Source: CAZOKH01 sp964580315 (GTDB lineage Bacteria > Chloroflexota > Anaerolineae > Anaerolineales > Anaerolineaceae). From it: DNA of 43,841 bases. The notes below the pieces were generated by a model. It was not told the DNA's origin and did not search any database. It saw only the letters and a list, made by a program, of their open reading frames with translations. The stretch is from the NCBI GenBank assembly GCA_964580315.1, contig CAZOKH010000022.1, positions 1-43,841 of the forward strand, written 5' to 3'. Shown here piece after piece: positions 7,588-15,730 of the stretch. A program made the position numbers and the translations under genes. Position 1 is the first letter of the stretch; every line of letters starts with the position of its first letter.

Positions 7588-9041
7588 AAGAACCTCGCAA
7601 GTTGGCGGTAGATTTGTGCATATTGAAGGGCTGAATTCGTCCAGGAGAAATCCTGGCGCATGGCGCGCTGCTGCATGCTCAACCAGGCATCCGGTTGGGC
7701 AAAGGTGATCAATGTACGCGTCAGGGCGTGCAGCATGGAACCAGAGGAAGATTCTTCAAACAAAAAGCCCACGCTGTTTTGACCGGAAGGGTCATCGATA
7801 ATGGTGTCTTTTAATCCGCCGGTGGCGCGCGCCAAAGGCAGGCAGCCGTAGCGCATGGCGATCATCTGGGACAATCCGCACGGCTCATAACGCGAGGGCA
7901 TGAGCAAAATGTCGCTGCCGGCATAGATGCGGTGAGACAGCGCCGAATCGAAACGGATGGCGGCGCGCACACGGTCGGGGTAGTCGCGCTCCAGTTCGCG
8001 GCAGGCATTTTCCAGTTCGGGTGAACCGGTGCCCAGCAGGATGACCTGCCAGGGCAGGTGTGCGCACTGGCGCAGGGCGGTGATGGCGAAATCGACGCCT
8101 TTTTGCAGATCGAGCCTTCCCACGAAGGCCAGCAGGGGCATGGCAGGGTCATAATCCAGATTGAACTCACGCGTCAAAGCCATTTTGTTGTACTGGCGCA
8201 AGTTGATCTGTTCAACATTGAAAGTCGCCGCCAGGGTGTTGTCTTTCTCCGGGTTCCAGCGATCCAAATCTAACCCGTTGATGATGCCGCTGAGGGAATC
8301 CTGGCGCGATTGTAAAAAGCGGTCAAGCCCGCAGCCGTAGTCTTGCCGCAAGATTTCTTTTGCATAGGTGGGGGAAACCGTGGTGATGTGGTCTGCGGTC
8401 AACAACCCCATGGGCAGCGGTTGATATTGTCCCCATGGCGGTAACGCCGGATCATCGGCAGGGGGAATCTGGTAAGCATAGAGCACACTTTCGGTACCGC
8501 CGCCCATATAAGGCAAGTTGTGGATGGTGATCAGGCTGCGGGTGTTTTGCCATTCCGCCGGCCGCTGGCGGTTAAGCATGTAATTGGCCAGTGCGGCATG
8601 CCAGTCATGGGTGTGCAGGATGTCGGGAATCCAACCGATCAGGCTGCCCATTTCCAGCATGGCCAGTGAGTAAAATGTATATTTCTCACCATCAATCAGC
8701 GGGTCACCCACATAGCCCGCGCCGCCCGTGAGCATGGGGGGGCCGTCCACCAGGTACACCGGTACACCGTTCAGATCGTGCTGAAAAATTTCACAACGGA
8801 CGGTGTGATCCAGGCGGGGGATGTTGAATTCGGTTATCTTTTGCGGATGGGGAACCCGGTCATGCACGGCTGCATGGAAGGGAAGCACCAACCGCACATC
8901 CATGCTCCAACCGTCCAGTTTTTCAGGGGGCAGGGCGCGCAGCGCCTGGGGCAACGAACCGCCCACATCTCCCAGGCCGCCGACCTTGATCAGGGGGTCG
9001 GCTTCTGTTATTGCGAACAGTACCTTGATGGTTTTCTGCAT
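7584..9041 (-). CDS. glgA: Glycogen/starch synthase (GT5)
   Basis: A 485-residue glycosyltransferase that adds glucose from ADP-glucose to the non-reducing end of alpha-1,4-glucan. The N-terminal GT5 domain has the nucleotide-sugar loop KVGGLGDVGGSLPQAL, the helper motif HTHDWHAAL and a conserved ITIHNLPYMG. The C-terminal Rossmann domain has LLAFVGRLDLQKGVD and the acceptor/nucleotide motif SRYEPCGLSQMIAMRYG. AAGGAGGG lies about 10 bases before the ATG. It sits in a minus-strand run cinA, deaminase-CYTH fusion, glgA, malQ, with gaps of 33 and 48 bases and then an overlap. No branching enzyme or ADP-glucose pyrophosphorylase gene is in the window. Confidence 0.95.
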   Translation of the reverse strand: MQKTIKVLFAITEADPLIKVGGLGDVGGSLPQALRALPPEKLDGWSMDVRLVLPFHAAVHDRVPHPQKITEFNIPRLDHTVRCEIFQHDLNGVPVYLVDGPPMLTGGAGYVGDPLIDGEKYTFYSLAMLEMGSLIGWIPDILHTHDWHAALANYMLNRQRPAEWQNTRSLITIHNLPYMGGGTESVLYAYQIPPADDPALPPWGQYQPLPMGLLTADHITTVSPTYAKEILRQDYGCGLDRFLQSRQDSLSGIINGLDLDRWNPEKDNTLAATFNVEQINLRQYNKMALTREFNLDYDPAMPLLAFVGRLDLQKGVDFAITALRQCAHLPWQVILLGTGSPELENACRELERDYPDRVRAAIRFDSALSHRIYAGSDILLMPSRYEPCGLSQMIAMRYGCLPLARATGGLKDTIIDDPSGQNSVGFLFEESSSGSMLHALTRTLITFAQPDAWLSMQQRAMRQDFSWTNSALQYAQIYRQLARFL

Positions 9042-9089
9042 CGTTTTTGGCGCCCTCCTTCACTTTCAAAAATCACTGGCAGCAGTTAC

Positions 9090-11063
9090 CTACTGCACCA
9101 TCTCGATGTAATCTTCGCTGATGGCATGCTCGGTGCTGGCACCCAGGAAGTTAATCAATTCGGATATTAGTTTGGATTTCGTTTTTGCATCCGAATGACT
9201 CCAGGTTCGGCTTTTAACTTCGAGGAATTTTCCCAGGGCTGGCACAGTAAGCGTATCCAGGTTGACAAAGAACTCGGTGTCTTTGTAACGCACCAGGAAA
9301 CGTTTGCGCTCTTTCTCTATTTCAATTTCCTTATCAGGCTTGAAATACTCGCGGTAGAAACGCAGGCTCTGGCGGGCTGGAGCCAGATAGCGTGAGCGCG
9401 AGAGCAGCACCTTCTGTGGGTAATGGTGTTCACGGGTTGGGCCAATATGCGTGAGTCGCAGGCGGACTTGGCTCACTTCATCGCTGGCTTCAACAAAATG
9501 GTCTTCGCGGTAGCGGATGTAGCCCTGGTCGGGGGCGTCGAATTTGAAATAAACATCATATTCGCGATAGAGGCGCTCGCGCACGATTTCGATTTCCGGT
9601 TTGCGGATGGCTTCCAAAACAGGTTGAACGTCGTCGATGCGCACTTTGGTTTGCACTTCAAAGCTTTCTTCTTCAGATGCCTCACCGATGGCGATCAGTT
9701 TGGAAAGCACCGAGTTCTCGCGTTTGATTAAGAACTGGTCAATCTGGCGGGCATATTCAGCGCTTTTCTGCAATAGTTCAGCTTCCCGGATGGTGGTTAG
9801 CTGGCGATTTTGCATCACCCAGCGGCCGTGGATCATCACATCGGTTACATCGGTGGCTTTGCTGGCGTAGATGATTTGAGCATACACACCGTTGGGGTCG
9901 CGGCGGAAACGGGGCGAGTTGTGCAGCGGTGTGATATCGATCAAAATCATATCAGCCAGTTTGCCGGGCTCCAGTGATCCCACCTGGTCGCCCATGTGCA
10001 GCGCCTGGGCGCCCATACGGGTGGCCATGAGCAGCGCGGCGCGGGCGGGCAGTACGGTGGGGTCGCCGGTGCTGACCTTGGCGATGAAACTGGCCAGGCG
10101 AATTTCTTCAAACATATCGAGGTCATTGTTTGAGGCGGTTCCATCGGTGCCGATGCCTACATTCATGCCCAGCTCGAGCATGCGGTTGACGGGGGCAATG
10201 CCCGAAGCCAATTTGAGGTTGGAAGAGGGGTTGTGAATGGCGCTTGCCCCGGCATGAATCATGGTGCGCATTTCGCCCTCATCAATGTGCACGCAGTGCG
10301 CGCCGATAACTTTGGCGGTGAAAATGTTGTGTTTTTTCAAGTATGGAACAACCGGCATACCGGTTTCTTTTCGACTGTTTTCCACCTCTTGGGCGGTTTC
10401 GGAAATGTGTGTGTGCAGCGGTACATCAAATTCAACTGCCAGGGCGGCAGCATCTTCAAGGGATTTTTCGGTATTCGTGTAGTAAGCGTGCGGCGCGATC
10501 ACCGGGGTAATCAGGGGATGCCCTTTCCATTTTTTGATAAATTCACGAGTGTATGCCAGTGCATCTTCATAGGATGCAGAATCAGGGCTGGGGAATTTCA
10601 AGATGGATTCACCGCACAGGGCGCGCATACCGGCATCGGCGGCGGCCTGGGCAATGTCACTTTCAAAGTAGTACATATCGGCAAAGGTGGTCACCCCGCT
10701 GCGGATCATCTCGGCGCAGGCTAACAAAGTGCCGTCGCGCACAAACTCAGGTGAAACAAATTCACGCTCGACGGGCATCATATAGCCCATCAGCCACACG
10801 TCCAGGCGCAGGTCATCTGCCAGGCCGCGCAGCAGGGTCATGGGGGTGTGGGTGTGGGCATTGATCAACCCTGGCAGCAGCGCTTTCCCGCCGCAGTCCA
10901 GGGTTTGTCTGGGAGAGAAGTCAGCTTTAATATCCGTTTCGTTCCCAACAGCAATAATTTTCTCGCCGGTAACGGCAACGGCTCCCGGTTCATACAGATG
11001 AAATTCTTTATCCATTGTTAAGACAATGGCATTGGTTAGCAATAAATCGACAGGTTGTGCCAT
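9090..11063 (-). CDS. mtaD: MtaD-like 5'-methylthioadenosine/S-adenosylhomocysteine deaminase fused to a CYTH-like domain
   Basis: A 657-residue two-domain protein. Residues 1 to about 445 are an amidohydrolase like MtaD/TrzN/SsnA-type deaminases: GLINAHTHTPM (HxH metal ligands), PLHTHISET, IGAHCVHID and GTDGTASNNDLDMFEEIRLA, the last being close to the MtaD consensus. Family enzymes deaminate S-adenosylhomocysteine or methylthioadenosine. Residues about 467-657 resemble a CYTH (triphosphate tunnel) domain: ESFEVQTKVRI stands where ExExK is expected (E469, Q471, K473), then YREYDVYF, GYIRYRED, VRLRLTHIGP, KRFLVRYKDT and LGKFLEVKSR. The deaminase domain is of full usual length, so the C-terminal part is an addition. 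AAGGAG lies 8 bases before the ATG. The CYTH assignment is by motif order and needs a profile search. Confidence 0.8.
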   Translation of the reverse strand: MAQPVDLLLTNAIVLTMDKEFHLYEPGAVAVTGEKIIAVGNETDIKADFSPRQTLDCGGKALLPGLINAHTHTPMTLLRGLADDLRLDVWLMGYMMPVEREFVSPEFVRDGTLLACAEMIRSGVTTFADMYYFESDIAQAAADAGMRALCGESILKFPSPDSASYEDALAYTREFIKKWKGHPLITPVIAPHAYYTNTEKSLEDAAALAVEFDVPLHTHISETAQEVENSRKETGMPVVPYLKKHNIFTAKVIGAHCVHIDEGEMRTMIHAGASAIHNPSSNLKLASGIAPVNRMLELGMNVGIGTDGTASNNDLDMFEEIRLASFIAKVSTGDPTVLPARAALLMATRMGAQALHMGDQVGSLEPGKLADMILIDITPLHNSPRFRRDPNGVYAQIIYASKATDVTDVMIHGRWVMQNRQLTTIREAELLQKSAEYARQIDQFLIKRENSVLSKLIAIGEASEEESFEVQTKVRIDDVQPVLEAIRKPEIEIVRERLYREYDVYFKFDAPDQGYIRYREDHFVEASDEVSQVRLRLTHIGPTREHHYPQKVLLSRSRYLAPARQSLRFYREYFKPDKEIEIEKERKRFLVRYKDTEFFVNLDTLTVPALGKFLEVKSRTWSHSDAKTKSKLISELINFLGASTEHAISEDYIEMVQ

Positions 11064-11096
11064 TCAGGTTTCTCCTTCGGTTTACACTGATCTATC

Positions 11097-12272
11097 TTAA
11101 AAATCCGAACTGGTTTCCAACACGGTGCGGCGCAGGAAATCGAGTGCGGTGTTGGCAGCCCACATGCTGCCAAGTGCCGGAGCGCCGCCGTAGAACCGTT
11201 GGCGCTGCCTGGTTTGGTGCGGGGTAACGGCGATCAAGTCCAGGATGGTCTGGTTTTCATCATTATTTTCTGTCAAATGGACTGAAAGGCCGACTTCGGC
11301 TCCAACCATCTGGCATTGAGCGTGCAAATCATCCAACATTCCAATTCGATCCACTGCTGAATCGACAGCAATTACCTGCGAATCAAGAAATCCTTCCGCT
11401 TTCAACCGTTGGAAAGTTTCGTTGGATGTGCCGCATTCAAGCAGCGCCAGTTTCCAACCTTTTTTGTTGAGAAGTTTGAGCAGGGCGCCGGGGAGTGTTT
11501 CGCTGTCAACACCAAAAATGTGATGCCCGAGGCGTTCTCTAACCAGTTTTTCCATCTCATCAATCATGGTTTCAGCCTGCTGTTGTGATTCAGCCTTGGC
11601 CGTAATGCGGACATCAGTTTGACCGGGATGAGCCAGCAAACCCACGGTTGGGTTTTTATACGTTTCCAGGTCGCCGATGAGTTCGTCCACCATTGATTCA
11701 CCGATGCCCGCAGTGTGCAGCACACGGGCGAGGATGGTTCCCTGCAAGGCAAATTTCTTTTTAAGATAGGGCGCCACATCATTCTCGAATAGATAATACA
11801 ATTCTCTTGGCACGCCGGGGAGACTGATGATGGTTTTATCCGGTGTGGGTTCCACGTAAAATGCAGGGGCGGTGCCCACCGGATTTTTTATGGCTGTTGC
11901 CCCGCGCGGGATGTAAGCCTGGCGTTTGTTATTTTCACTGGCGGTGCGGCCGTAAAAGCGAAAACGTTCTTCGATCTGCTGCCACAATTCCGGTTGATAT
12001 TCCAGTTCGGTGTTAACAGCGTGTGCAACCGCCAAGCGTGTGGGATCATCCACGGTGGGCCCCAGTCCGCCGCTGGTGATGACGATGTGAGCCCGGCCCA
12101 GGGCTTCGCGGATGGCCTGGGCAATGCGTTCCTCGTTATCGCCCACCATTGATGCGCGGTATAGATCAACACCGATTTCTCGCAGCATGCGGGCAAGATA
12201 CTGGGTGTTGGAATCTTGAATCTCTCCTAACAGCAATTCTGTTCCAATGGCAATGATTTCAGCAGATGGCAT
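11097..12272 (-). CDS. cinA: CinA-like protein with MoaB-type N-terminal domain and a degenerate C-terminal domain
   Basis: A 391-residue protein. Residues 1-170 are the MoaB/MogA-like COG1058 domain (IIAIGTELLLGEIQDSNTQYLARMLREIG, VITSGGLGPTVDDPTRLAVA, LPGVPRELYYLFE), linked in other bacteria to ADP-ribose pyrophosphatase activity. Residues about 175-250 are the KH-like middle part (VGLLAHPGQTDVRITAKAES). The region from about 255 sits where the nicotinamide-nucleotide amidase domain normally is, but the hallmark ESCTGG segment reads ECGTSNET and the VTGIAGPGG motif is missing, so amidase activity is doubtful. Start: GGAGAG just before the ATG. It is first in the operon leading to the deaminase fusion, glgA and malQ. 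Confidence 0.85.
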   Translation of the reverse strand: MPSAEIIAIGTELLLGEIQDSNTQYLARMLREIGVDLYRASMVGDNEERIAQAIREALGRAHIVITSGGLGPTVDDPTRLAVAHAVNTELEYQPELWQQIEERFRFYGRTASENNKRQAYIPRGATAIKNPVGTAPAFYVEPTPDKTIISLPGVPRELYYLFENDVAPYLKKKFALQGTILARVLHTAGIGESMVDELIGDLETYKNPTVGLLAHPGQTDVRITAKAESQQQAETMIDEMEKLVRERLGHHIFGVDSETLPGALLKLLNKKGWKLALLECGTSNETFQRLKAEGFLDSQVIAVDSAVDRIGMLDDLHAQCQMVGAEVGLSVHLTENNDENQTILDLIAVTPHQTRQRQRFYGGAPALGSMWAANTALDFLRRTVLETSSDF

Positions 12273-12302
12273 TCTCTCTCCAATAAAAATGTATGTAGCA
12301 TC

Positions 12303-12331
12303 ATTTTAGCTTTTTTTCAGAATTCTGGCAA
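12303..12331 (-). promoter_or_regulatory. Promoter of the cinA-mtaD-glgA-malQ operon
   Basis: Minus strand: TTGCCA (12331-12326), spacer 17, TAAAAT (12308-12303). Five of six bases match consensus in each box. It lies about 30 bases upstream of the cinA start. Confidence 0.7.
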
Positions 12332-12386
12332 AAAAGGATCATCCTATTTTTAAGCGTGGGGTGTTGATAAGGTAAAATTCAGGTGT

Positions 12387-12758
12387 ATGAACAATCGACA
12401 GAACCTGGGCGCCTGGGGCGAAGCGCTGGCAGCGAATTGGTTAAGCGAGCAGGGTTTGCAAATCCTGGCGCGCACTGTGCGCACGCCTTATGGTGAGTTA
12501 GATGTGATTGCCCGGCAAAAGGATGTATTCATTTTTGTGGAAGTGAAGACCCGCACCAATACGGAGTTCGGCATGCCCGAGGCAGCCATAACCAGGGAAA
12601 AGCAGAAACACCTGCGCGAGGCCGCAGTTTATTACTTGCAGGAGAAAGCGCCTGATTTTGCGGGCGATTGGCGTGTGGATGTGATTGCCATTCTGACAGA
12701 CAGTAAAAAAAACAACCCTGAAATCTACTGGATACAAAATGCACTTCAATCCGAATAA
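12387..12758 (+). CDS. YraN/UPF0102 family endonuclease-like protein
   Basis: A 123-residue protein of the YraN family, which has a restriction-endonuclease-like core but no settled function. The conserved blocks are all present: NLGAWGEALAANWLSEQG at the N-terminus, then YGELDVIARQKDVFIFVEVKTR, which holds the E-x-D...E-x-K metal-site pattern, and a C-terminal DWRVDVIAI. Length is typical. A TAAAAT box at 12373-12378 ends only 8 bases before the ATG, so the message may be leaderless. The 3' end overlaps miaA by 20 bases. Confidence 0.9.
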   Translation: MNNRQNLGAWGEALAANWLSEQGLQILARTVRTPYGELDVIARQKDVFIFVEVKTRTNTEFGMPEAAITREKQKHLREAAVYYLQEKAPDFAGDWRVDVIAILTDSKKNNPEIYWIQNALQSE

Positions 12759-13674
12759 ACCTCCCCTGGTGGTCATTGTGGGACCAACCGCTGTTGGTAA
12801 AACCGAAGTCTCGCTGCAATTGGCTGAAAGACTTAATGGTGAAATTATTTCTGGTGATTCCCGTTTGTTCTACCGGGGAATGGATATCGGCACTGCCAAA
12901 CCCACGCAACAGGAACAACAGCGTGTTCGGCATCATTTGATTGATGTGGCTGACCTGGATGAAACCTGGAGCCTGGCGGTTTTCCAGGATGCAGCCCAAA
13001 AAGCCATAGCTGACATTAACCAACGCGGAAAACTGCCTTTTTTAGTGGGCGGCACCGGGCAATATATCCGCGCCATGCTGGAGGGCTGGGCTCCCCCAGA
13101 ACTGGCACCCGATCCAAAAATTCGCCGGGTGCTTGATAAATGGGCAAGCGAAAGCGGCGGCGATGAACTGCACCGGCGGCTTGGGCATCTTGATCCTCTG
13201 GCGGCAGAAAGAATCGATCCGCATAACGTGCGCCGTACGGTGAGGGCTTTGGAAGTCATTTTCCGCACCGGGAGACGTTTTTCCAGCCAGACACGCAAAC
13301 AAGAATCCTTTTGTAACAACCTGGTATTGGGCATCACCCGGCCGCGCCCCGAGTTGTACAGGCGGATTGACGAGCGCATCGATGCCATGCTGGCTGCTGG
13401 TCTGGTTGACGAAGTGCGGGTGCTGCTGCAGAAAGGCTACCCGCCCGATTTGCCCACCTTTTCGGCGATTGGTTACCGCGAGATAATCGCTCATTTGCTG
13501 GGAGAAATATCACTGGAAGAAGCTGTGATGTTGATTAAACGCGCCACACGCCAGTTTGTGCGCCGGCAGGCAAACTGGTTCAAACCCACCGATGCGACCA
13601 TTCACTGGTTTGACGCCGATGAACAACTGGCTGTCAACATGGAAGCCTGCATCCGCGAATTTTTAACCACTTAA
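12739..13674 (+). CDS. miaA: tRNA dimethylallyltransferase
   Basis: A 311-residue enzyme that puts a dimethylallyl group on N6 of A37 in tRNAs reading codons that start with U. The P-loop is VIVGPTAVGKTE, followed by GEIISGDSRLFYRGMDIGTAKP and the conserved HHLIDV and PFLVGGTGQYIRAMLEG. The C-terminal FSAIGYREI and VKRATRQFVRRQANWF-like block (here IKRATRQFVRRQANWFK) are typical. It needs dimethylallyl diphosphate, which the IPP isomerase encoded at 30604-31656 would help supply. The start lies inside the yraN 3' end, in another frame; ATG at 12739. Confidence 0.96.
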   Translation: MHFNPNKPPLVVIVGPTAVGKTEVSLQLAERLNGEIISGDSRLFYRGMDIGTAKPTQQEQQRVRHHLIDVADLDETWSLAVFQDAAQKAIADINQRGKLPFLVGGTGQYIRAMLEGWAPPELAPDPKIRRVLDKWASESGGDELHRRLGHLDPLAAERIDPHNVRRTVRALEVIFRTGRRFSSQTRKQESFCNNLVLGITRPRPELYRRIDERIDAMLAAGLVDEVRVLLQKGYPPDLPTFSAIGYREIIAHLLGEISLEEAVMLIKRATRQFVRRQANWFKPTDATIHWFDADEQLAVNMEACIREFLTT

Positions 13675-13678
13675 ATAA

Positions 13679-13712
13679 AACAAAGACGCGGGAGAAATCC
13701 CGCGTCTTTGTT
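13679..13712. terminator. Bidirectional terminator between miaA and ftsH
   Basis: A 15-bp perfect stem (13679-13693 with 13698-13712) closed by a GAAA tetraloop. Both flanks become U-rich when read outward (TTTGTT on plus, TTTTATTT on minus). It serves two convergent genes. Confidence 0.9.
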
Positions 13713-13728
13713 CGTTATTCAGATGGGT

Positions 13729-15591
13729 CTAATTCAAGGCAACCAGCTCAGGGGTGCCGCTTTTCTTGGGGTTGGGGGTGGGGAAGATTTGCTCGAACTC
13801 TTCGCGAGAAAGGGTTTCCACCTCGATGAGTTTCTGCGCCACGGCATCCAGTTGGGCGCGGTAGTTTGTGAGAATTTCTTTGGCTTTATCGTAGGCGTCA
13901 TTCACCAACCTTCCCACTTCCTGGTCGATTTTTTCGGCGATTTCTTCAGAATAATCGCGTTGTTCGCTGATTTCTCTACCGAGGAAAACCAACTCTTCTT
14001 TTTGGCCATATACCATGGGTCCCAAACCTTCGCTCATGCCCAGGCGGGTGACCATGGCGCGCGCCAACTTGGTGACGCGTTCCAGATCGTTTGAAGCGCC
14101 GGATGTGTAATCATCAAAAACCAGCGATTCAGCAACCCGTCCGCCCAGCAGCCCAATCATTTGAGCCACCAATTTCTTGCGTGATTGGAGGGTTTGATCT
14201 TCCTGCGGCAGGGCCAGGGTGTAGCCGGCTGCCATGCCGCGGGCGATGATGGAAACCTTCTGCACCGGGTCGGCTTCGGGTAGAACGTTCATTACCACTG
14301 CGTGACCGGCTTCATGATAAGCCACAATCAGTTTTTCGTCAGCGCTGATCAGGCGGCTCCTGCGTTCCGGCCCGGCGATAACGCGCTCGACGGATTCTTC
14401 AAATTCATCCTGCTCGATCACTTGCTTGTTGCGGCGGGCAGCCAGGATGGCAGCCTCGTTGACCATGTTTTCCAGGTCGGCGCCGACAAAGCCCGGGGTA
14501 GATTTTGCCAAAACAGAAAGGTCAACATCAGGCGAGATGGGTTTGCCTTTGATGTGGACTTTCAGGATGGCTTCGCGGCCGCGCACATCGGGGCGGTCGA
14601 GCACAACACGGCGGTCAAAACGGCCGGGACGCAGCAGCGCAGGGTCCAGAATGTCGGGGCGGTTGGTGGCGGCCATGATGATGATGTTGGTGTCGGTGTC
14701 AAAACCATCCATTTCAACCAGGAGTTGGTTCAGGGTTTGTTCGCGTTCGTCGTGACTGCCGCCCAAACCGGCGCCGCGGTGGCGCCCTACGGCGTCAATC
14801 TCATCAACAAAGACAATGCAGGGTGAATGGCGTTTGGCCTGGTCAAACAGGTCGCGCACACGGCTGGCGCCCACACCCACGAACATTTCAACGAATTCAG
14901 AACCAGAGATGGAGAAGAAAGGCACTCCGGCTTCGCCAGACACGGCTTTTGCCAGCAGTGTTTTACCGGTTCCAGGAGGCCCCACCAGCAAAACACCTTT
15001 GGGAATGCGCGCACCCAGAGAGATAAACTTCTGGGGCTCGCGCAGAAACTCAACCACCTCGTGCAACTCATCTTTGGCTTCTTCCACGCCGGCTACGTCG
15101 GCAAAGGTTACGGTGGGTTGATCTCCTGAGAACATGCGCGCCCGCGATTTGCCAAACGACATGGCGGCATTGTTGCTGCCCTGCGCCTGCCGGAAGATGA
15201 AGTAGAAAGCGGCCCCCAGAATGACGAAGGGAAGAATGTAGCCCAGAGCAGTCAGGATGCCGAGCCAGGGGCTGGGAGCCTTAATTTCAATGTTCACTTT
15301 ATCGGGAGCCATTTGCTCAGGTGTGACGCCCAGTTGAACAAGCTGTTCAACCAGCGATGAACGGGTATCAATTGTTGCGGTTTTTATGGTGTCGTCATTA
15401 AAGGTTACCTTTAAATTATTTTCATCCTCAACAATGGATTTAACATTGCCTTTTTGGAGTTCACTGGCAACTTCATTGATTGATATCTCATCACTTGTGT
15501 TTCCCTGCGAATTGAAGTTGTAAACCAACATGGCAATGATGGCAACAAATAGCAGGAGATAGATGATGTAAGATTGGTTACGTGATTTCAC
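13729..15591 (-). CDS. ftsH: ATP-dependent zinc metalloprotease FtsH
   Basis: A 620-residue membrane AAA+ protease that degrades damaged membrane proteins and some regulators. Two membrane segments (residues about 9-25 and 111-134) flank an external domain. The AAA module has Walker A GPPGTGKT, the pore loop SGSEFVEMFVGVGASRVRD, Walker B CIVFVDEIDAVG and the second region of homology with NRPDILDPALLRPGRFDRR. The protease domain has the zinc motif HEAGH and later SGASNDLERVTKLAR with the third ligand Asp. The start codon is GTG at 15591, chosen because GGAGG sits 5 bases before it. Promoter seen at 15635-15664. Confidence 0.97.
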   Translation of the reverse strand: MKSRNQSYIIYLLLFVAIIAMLVYNFNSQGNTSDEISINEVASELQKGNVKSIVEDENNLKVTFNDDTIKTATIDTRSSLVEQLVQLGVTPEQMAPDKVNIEIKAPSPWLGILTALGYILPFVILGAAFYFIFRQAQGSNNAAMSFGKSRARMFSGDQPTVTFADVAGVEEAKDELHEVVEFLREPQKFISLGARIPKGVLLVGPPGTGKTLLAKAVSGEAGVPFFSISGSEFVEMFVGVGASRVRDLFDQAKRHSPCIVFVDEIDAVGRHRGAGLGGSHDEREQTLNQLLVEMDGFDTDTNIIIMAATNRPDILDPALLRPGRFDRRVVLDRPDVRGREAILKVHIKGKPISPDVDLSVLAKSTPGFVGADLENMVNEAAILAARRNKQVIEQDEFEESVERVIAGPERRSRLISADEKLIVAYHEAGHAVVMNVLPEADPVQKVSIIARGMAAGYTLALPQEDQTLQSRKKLVAQMIGLLGGRVAESLVFDDYTSGASNDLERVTKLARAMVTRLGMSEGLGPMVYGQKEELVFLGREISEQRDYSEEIAEKIDQEVGRLVNDAYDKAKEILTNYRAQLDAVAQKLIEVETLSREEFEQIFPTPNPKKSGTPELVALN

Positions 15592-15634
15592 TATACCTCC
15601 AGGCGTTAATAACTTGAACGCATTCTTGAAATGG

Positions 15635-15664
15635 ATTATACCAACGCTTCAGGTTGGATGCCAG
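15635..15664 (-). promoter_or_regulatory. Promoter of ftsH
   Basis: Minus strand: CTGGCA (15664-15659), spacer 18, TATAAT (15640-15635). The -10 box is perfect and the -35 box matches 4 of 6 bases. It lies in the 139-base gap between the HAD gene and ftsH and would make ftsH independent of the upstream operon. Confidence 0.6.
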
Positions 15665-15730
15665 AATCGCTGCCGAAGTTACAAAAAGATTAATAGGATT
15701 CTTACAAATAACAGATTTTAACCTTACCGG

